Source of the DNA: an uncultured Clostridia bacterium
GTDB lineage: Bacteria; Bacillota; Clostridia; TANB77; CAG-508
Direction: 5' to 3'
Assembly (NCBI GenBank): GCA_934129745.1
Contig: CAKOWZ010000033.1
Span: forward strand, 1-9,680
Length of the DNA stretch: 9,680 nt
A program made the position numbers and the translations under genes. The notes below the pieces were generated by a model. That model worked only from the letters and a program-made list of their open reading frames with translations, made no database searches and had not been told where the DNA came from. Of this stretch, positions 6,215-9,680 are shown piece after piece; position 1 is the first letter of the stretch, and each line of letters starts with the position of its first letter.

Positions 6215-6652
6215 TTAATCATTAAATATTATTTCATAGTCCTCTTGGATAGACTCGTCCAACATTTCCCTTACTTTTTTCATTTTGCTTTCTTTGCCAT
6301 ATTTATCAATATACTCTTGCAATTCATCTTTATTTATCTTCTCAATATTTATAGTAATATTATCTTTTTCTCCTGAATCATTGTGAACTTGCCAAATATC
6401 TTCATAAGATATTGTATATTTTTCCATCTTTTCAGAATTTATCAAAGTATAATAGTAATGAGTAGAATAACCACCTACTGGTGTTTCACTAGTATTTAGT
6501 CCTTCTGTTCTTGTACTTCCTTTTTCAACTACAATGTCATATTCTAGCTTTCCTAATCTACTTTTATTACTAATTTCACAACCTGTTAACAATGCTAATA
6601 TCATTATTAGCATTGCAATAATTAATCCTATATTAACTATCTTTCTTTTCAT
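6215..6652 (-). CDS. Lipoprotein of unknown function
   Basis: A 145-residue protein with signal MKRKIVNIGL, a hydrophobic stretch and lipobox LTGC (C25). The mature part carries YDIVVEKGSTRTEGLNTSE, an aromatic GGYSTHYYYTLI segment, and a charged C-terminus (KYGKESKMKKVREMLDES) likely to be helical. The family is not recognised. The start is supported by GAGGT 6 bases before the ATG. That RBS overlaps the end of a frame that continues the preceding small membrane protein, whose TAA is at 6655-6657, arguing for translational coupling in the original arrangement. Confidence 0.8.
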   Translation of the reverse strand: MKRKIVNIGLIIAMLIMILALLTGCEISNKSRLGKLEYDIVVEKGSTRTEGLNTSETPVGGYSTHYYYTLINSEKMEKYTISYEDIWQVHNDSGEKDNITINIEKINKDELQEYIDKYGKESKMKKVREMLDESIQEDYEIIFND

Positions 6653-6721
6653 AATTACCTCAACCTTTCCCCTATATATTCATATTCATTGGCATCATAC
6701 CAAATCAATACTGTTTCTTTT

Positions 6722-6874
6722 TCATTTAATACTACAATCCATAATGAATATAATTGTGCAAAGAATTGCTAAAATCAACATTATAATTGGTAAAGTATAT
6801 ATGTATGAATTAGCAGTAAATATATTTTCTTTTATAAGTTTCTCTAATACCATTTGGTCTGTTAATTGCTCCAT
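6722..6874 (-). CDS. Small single-pass membrane protein (50 aa), possibly truncated by frameshift
   Basis: The frame runs from ATG at 6874 to TGA at 6722-6724: a charged N-terminus MEQLTDQMVLEKLIKEN, then a hydrophobic helix TLPIIMLILAILCTIIFI (27-44) and a short tail. AGAGGG (6881-6886) lies 6 bases before the ATG, and the start is 35 bases after the preceding gene's stop, so it fits the operon well. Just before the stop another frame (+1 relative to it) opens and runs to TAA at 6655-6657, ending IVVLNEKETVLIWYDANEY and then EYIGERLR, which looks like genuine coding sequence filling the whole gap to the next gene. The original protein was probably about 75 residues and a one-base indel has cut it. 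A sequence error is also possible. Function is unknown; it could be the membrane partner of the two soluble proteins upstream. Confidence 0.62.
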   Translation of the reverse strand: MEQLTDQMVLEKLIKENIFTANSYIYTLPIIMLILAILCTIIFIMDCSIK

Positions 6875-6909
6875 TTTCCACCCTCTTATTAGAAAACTAT
6901 TTTTATCAT

Positions 6910-8106
6910 CTAACTTGGAAATACTAAGCCTTCAAAATTTTCATTTTCTTTTTCTAGTGCCTTTGCTCTTTCTCTTGTAGATTTTTTTCCTTTTACAATT
7001 TCCTCCACACTAGGTGGCATATTTTGTTTCTTAAAATTTTCTGTTCTATCACATTCTTTTGTAATCCAATCCATATTCCACACTATTGCTTGAGAGCTTG
7101 TTTCAGGCAATAACTTTTGGTCTCTGCCAAACTTTTCACGCATTCTTGCAAATAAACTTTTAGGTCTTAATTCATTTTGCAATTCATCTATTCTGTCCTT
7201 TGATTTTCCTAGAGTACCTATTATTGAACTAATTAATGATTTCTGTTTTTGCATTATATTTTCAAACATTTGGCTTCTTGATTTTAATGCTGATATTGTA
7301 TCATTTTGCATATTAATTTCTTCTACCAAACTGTCAATTTTTTGACCATCATTCATTTCCATTTGTTTTTCATCTTGGTTTCTGCAATATAATTTATAAT
7401 ATGACTGGATGACTGAATTTCCACTTTTTCCATCATAGCCATTTTGTCGTAGAGTTTGCATTAATTCCTCTGAAATTTCTTCAGGAGTAATTTCTCCAGA
7501 TATTATTTCTTCAAAACTTCTTGTTGCTATTGCTAAACCACCATTTCTGTACATACTACCTCTCATCTCACTGCTATCTATTGAAGTTTGTTGTAGCATT
7601 TGCTTATCATCATTTTTCACACATATTTTTTCTGGTGAACGTCCTTTTTTCAAACTTTCTTCAGCAATTGTATGCCTTACTTCATCTAATACTTCGTTTG
7701 GATTTGACATTATTCTTTCAATAATTTGATTTCTATTCATATTAGAAAAATGTTTGTTACATGATTCAATTAAGATACTACAAATATCTTTATTATATGA
7801 CGAATTTTCTCCAATATCAGAACCAATTCCAATCCAATTATCTATAGTTCCCACTGTTGGCATCGGTTTTTCAAACGTAAAATCTTGCCTTTCTTTTTTT
7901 ATTGTTTCTAAAATCTCTATGTACTTTTTGGCTTGTTCTGCACTTTCTATATATATACATAATTTGTCTTTACGACTTATTTCTGATGACATATTTCCTA
8001 TAGCAACTTTAAGCTTTGGATCTATTTTCATTTGTTGTTTACAACTTTCTGAAAACAAACTTGCCAATTCATATGAATCTGTCCCAGCATTTATATATAA
8101 TTTCAT
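6910..8106 (-). CDS. 398-aa protein: HopA1-like N-terminal domain plus shared GYDGKSG coiled-coil domain
   Basis: Two regions are visible. Residues 1 to about 118 (KLYINA at the start; KVAIGNMS; SRKDKLCIYIES; FEKPMPTVG; DNWIGIGSD; SSYNKD) follow the order of conserved blocks in the HopA1 family of effectors, which includes class V lanthipeptide lyases and shares a fold with phosphothreonine lyases. The catalytic His expected in OspF/SpvC after the first Lys (K-x-H) is Tyr here (K2-L-Y4), so activity is uncertain. Residues 208-330 carry GYDGKSG (223-229) and VIQSYYKLY, a coiled coil, then LRPKS (313-317), collinear without gaps with the 471-residue neighbour, followed by PPSVEEIV. It has no signal peptide. 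GGTGA before the ATG overlaps the upstream gene's stop, and the gap is only 4 bases, implying coupled translation. Confidence 0.72.
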   Translation of the reverse strand: MKLYINAGTDSYELASLFSESCKQQMKIDPKLKVAIGNMSSEISRKDKLCIYIESAEQAKKYIEILETIKKERQDFTFEKPMPTVGTIDNWIGIGSDIGENSSYNKDICSILIESCNKHFSNMNRNQIIERIMSNPNEVLDEVRHTIAEESLKKGRSPEKICVKNDDKQMLQQTSIDSSEMRGSMYRNGGLAIATRSFEEIISGEITPEEISEELMQTLRQNGYDGKSGNSVIQSYYKLYCRNQDEKQMEMNDGQKIDSLVEEINMQNDTISALKSRSQMFENIMQKQKSLISSIIGTLGKSKDRIDELQNELRPKSLFARMREKFGRDQKLLPETSSQAIVWNMDWITKECDRTENFKKQNMPPSVEEIVKGKKSTRERAKALEKENENFEGLVFPS

Positions 8107-8110
8107 TTTT

Positions 8111-9526
8111 TCACCGTTTTTTAAAGGTTTTCCGTAAATGGAATCCCATTAATTTAGGATTCTGAAATTCTTCCATAACAGCTCTATAGTCCATCCAATC
8201 TAATAATTCAGTTTCACTTAAATTTATGTTATTTTCTTTTAAATAATTTATATATAGTTGTCTTCTATCTTCATTTCCATGTTTCCAAAATATAGAATTT
8301 AATTTATCAAAAATGCCTTGATTCTTACCTTCTATGTTTTTTCCTTTTTCTAAAATTTCTTCGGCACTTTTTTCTTTAAACATTTGCTCCATTTGTTCAA
8401 TAGTATATAAGTGTGCAAATGATTCATCAAATCTATCATACTCCCCATTCTTCACTCTTTTTGATAAATCAATAACTGCTGGTTTTACAATAAAAGAGAA
8501 AAATTTATCATCATATTGTGCCATTTCTCCAGGTAAAATTCTCTTTTGCTTATTTACAATATAGCTATACATTTGACTTAATTGATTATGATCCTTTAGT
8601 GTAGCATACATATTAATCAAATCTACTAAATCTTGGTTTTCCTGTATTGGACTAACTATTTTATCAAATATATTATTATGTACAATTCCTTTAGTTTGTT
8701 GTTCTCTTAATATACTTTCTAAACTCATTGGCGAAGTATATTCGCTTGCTTTTGTACAATCATCAATAGCATATTCATTTAACATTTTTATTTCCGCACA
8801 CGTTCTTTGAATATCCATACGTTCTGTTTTTCTTGTTCTTAAAAAGAATCTCTTTACCATCTCTCCAAAACTTTTTGGTTTCAATTTTGGAATCAAACTA
8901 GAAATTTTTTCTTTTGAAAAAGGCATTTGTTTACTTATGCTGCTAATAGATTTAGACTGAGCTGTAATATAGTTGTTCATTTGCGTATTCCTTTCAGTTA
9001 AAGCTCTTACCATTTTTGCATTTTTTGCAACTTCTGTTTCTAAATATGAAATTTTACTTTTATCAGTATCTCTTCTTTTTTCCTGTTCTTGAAGATATGT
9101 GTACATTTGAAAATATGATTGTAATACTGGGTGACCAGATTTTCCATCATATCCACTTTTTTGCAATTTTTCAATTAGATCTGGAGTAATTTCATCTGGT
9201 TTTATTTCAGATATTTTTTGCCTAATAATGTATTTTTCTATACTTTTCTTTATCGCTTTTTCTAGTTCTTTTCTTTCATTATCGACTTCTGAATTATCAT
9301 AGTATATGTCGCCATTGTTGTAATCCTGTGAACTACTTTGAAATAAGTAAAAGCCGTGCTGTATTTGTTCCAATAGTTGGTCTACTTCTGTTTTTGATAG
9401 CCCATACTCTTGTGATATTTTTATTTTGTTTTCTTCATAATTTTCTCTATTAGAAGAATTTTGCTGTTTTTGTAACTTTGAATATAATGTATTAATTTCT
9501 TCATTTATATTTTCATATATATTCAT
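8111..9526 (-). CDS. 471-aa coiled-coil protein with shared GYDGKSG domain (first gene of operon)
   Basis: No family is recognised. The N-terminus (1-100) is charged and helical with a short ISQEYGLSKTEVDQLLEQIQ stretch. Residues 110-232 form the domain shared with the next gene: ITPDLIEKLQKSGYDGKSG (125-131), VLQSYFQMY, a long coiled coil, and LKPKSFGEMVKRFF (215-228). The distance from GYDGKSG to L-[KR]-PKS is exactly 90 residues in both proteins. SPMSLESILREQ (265-276) also has a counterpart in the neighbour. The C-terminal 190 residues, mostly helical, are unique to this protein and include DDKFFSFIVKPAVIDL and WKHGNEDRRQLYINYL. It has no signal or membrane span, so it is cytoplasmic. AAGGGGG lies 13 bases before the ATG, a long spacing, so initiation may be modest. 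Confidence 0.75.
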   Translation of the reverse strand: MNIYENINEEINTLYSKLQKQQNSSNRENYEENKIKISQEYGLSKTEVDQLLEQIQHGFYLFQSSSQDYNNGDIYYDNSEVDNERKELEKAIKKSIEKYIIRQKISEIKPDEITPDLIEKLQKSGYDGKSGHPVLQSYFQMYTYLQEQEKRRDTDKSKISYLETEVAKNAKMVRALTERNTQMNNYITAQSKSISSISKQMPFSKEKISSLIPKLKPKSFGEMVKRFFLRTRKTERMDIQRTCAEIKMLNEYAIDDCTKASEYTSPMSLESILREQQTKGIVHNNIFDKIVSPIQENQDLVDLINMYATLKDHNQLSQMYSYIVNKQKRILPGEMAQYDDKFFSFIVKPAVIDLSKRVKNGEYDRFDESFAHLYTIEQMEQMFKEKSAEEILEKGKNIEGKNQGIFDKLNSIFWKHGNEDRRQLYINYLKENNINLSETELLDWMDYRAVMEEFQNPKLMGFHLRKTFKKR

Positions 9527-9563
9527 TTTATCTTTTGTTCCCCTTTTTTTATTCTTAATTTAT

Positions 9564-9592
9564 TTATAACATATAAGAAAAAAAAATGCAAC
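9564..9592 (-). promoter_or_regulatory. Likely promoter of the seven-gene minus-strand operon
   Basis: On the minus strand TTGCAT (9587-9592), a 17-base T-rich spacer and TATAAA (9564-9569), with TG one base before the -10 (extended -10). It lies about 38 bases before the first start codon. A perfect short palindrome AGTTT-TTT-AAACT at 9613-9625, some 20 bases upstream of the -35, could be a regulator site. Confidence 0.55.
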
Positions 9593-9680
9593 AATTCAAA
9601 TGTATATGTATGAGTTTTTTAAACTGGGGATTTCCTTAGATTTCAATATTTTTAGACACTTAATATAATTTAATTAGATT
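9593..9680. other. Right-edge AT-rich sequence without a recognised gene
   Basis: Apart from the 13-bp palindrome at 9613-9625, no open frame, RNA gene or promoter is convincing here. On the minus strand a direct repeat GAAATC-TAAG-GAAATC lies around 9632-9647. The segment is too short to judge. Confidence 0.4.

Noticed and set aside
6722..6740. Programmed frameshifting in the small membrane protein gene
   Set aside because: No classic slippery heptamer or RF2-type CTT-TGA site is present at the frame-0 stop, so an indel is the simpler reading.
6534..6980. Plus-strand 148-codon open frame rich in Ile, Leu and Phe that looks like a membrane protein
   Set aside because: It runs antisense across the lipoprotein signal peptide, the small membrane protein gene and the 398-aa gene's end; hydrophobicity comes from reading AT-rich sequence backward.
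7754..8137. Plus-strand 127-codon open frame
   Set aside because: Antisense shadow of the 398-aa gene; no ribosome binding site or promoter, and the peptide is a hydrophobic/Ser-rich product typical of reversed AT-rich coding sequence.

Overview
The window is very AT-rich, stops mostly in TAA, uses TGA as a stop and TGG for Trp, and has strong GGAGG-type ribosome binding sites and TGnTATAAT-type promoters. This points to a low-GC Firmicute, most likely a clostridial, gut-type genome. Protein families were recognised by eye only; no database was searched.

Left edge (1-433): a decayed, mobile-element-targeted zone. The first 72 bases are the reverse-strand 5' end of a group IIC (bacterial class C) intron running off the window. 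It sits just past a hairpin terminator, the standard target of this class. That terminator follows the last ~57 codons of an SNF2/Swi2-type helicase whose upstream part is destroyed by in-frame stops. Further up is a minus-strand promoter with an operator-like dyad and a short open frame that may be a remnant of an XRE-type regulator.

Middle (480-4260): three independent genes. A plus-strand gene encodes a MATE-family exporter fused to a cytidylate-kinase-like domain. A minus-strand gene encodes an AlkD-like DNA alkylation repair protein. Another minus-strand gene encodes a membrane-anchored NlpC/P60-like peptidase.

Right half (4429-9592): one long minus-strand block that looks like a single operon, with a promoter near 9564-9592 and a strong hairpin terminator at 4429-4493. 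In transcription order it encodes: a 471-aa coiled-coil protein; a 398-aa protein sharing with it a domain of at least 100 residues (signature GYDGKSG), here behind an N-terminal domain resembling the HopA1/phosphothreonine-lyase-like fold; a ~50-residue single-pass membrane protein missed by length cut-offs, with a frameshifted tail; two lipoproteins with similar signal peptides; a 209-aa protein with possible tubby/LURP-one-like architecture; and a third lipoprotein. I recognise no described system with this composition. Two soluble paralogous proteins made with one membrane protein and three lipoproteins suggest a cytoplasm-to-surface system of unknown function. This is the part of the window most worth pursuing.
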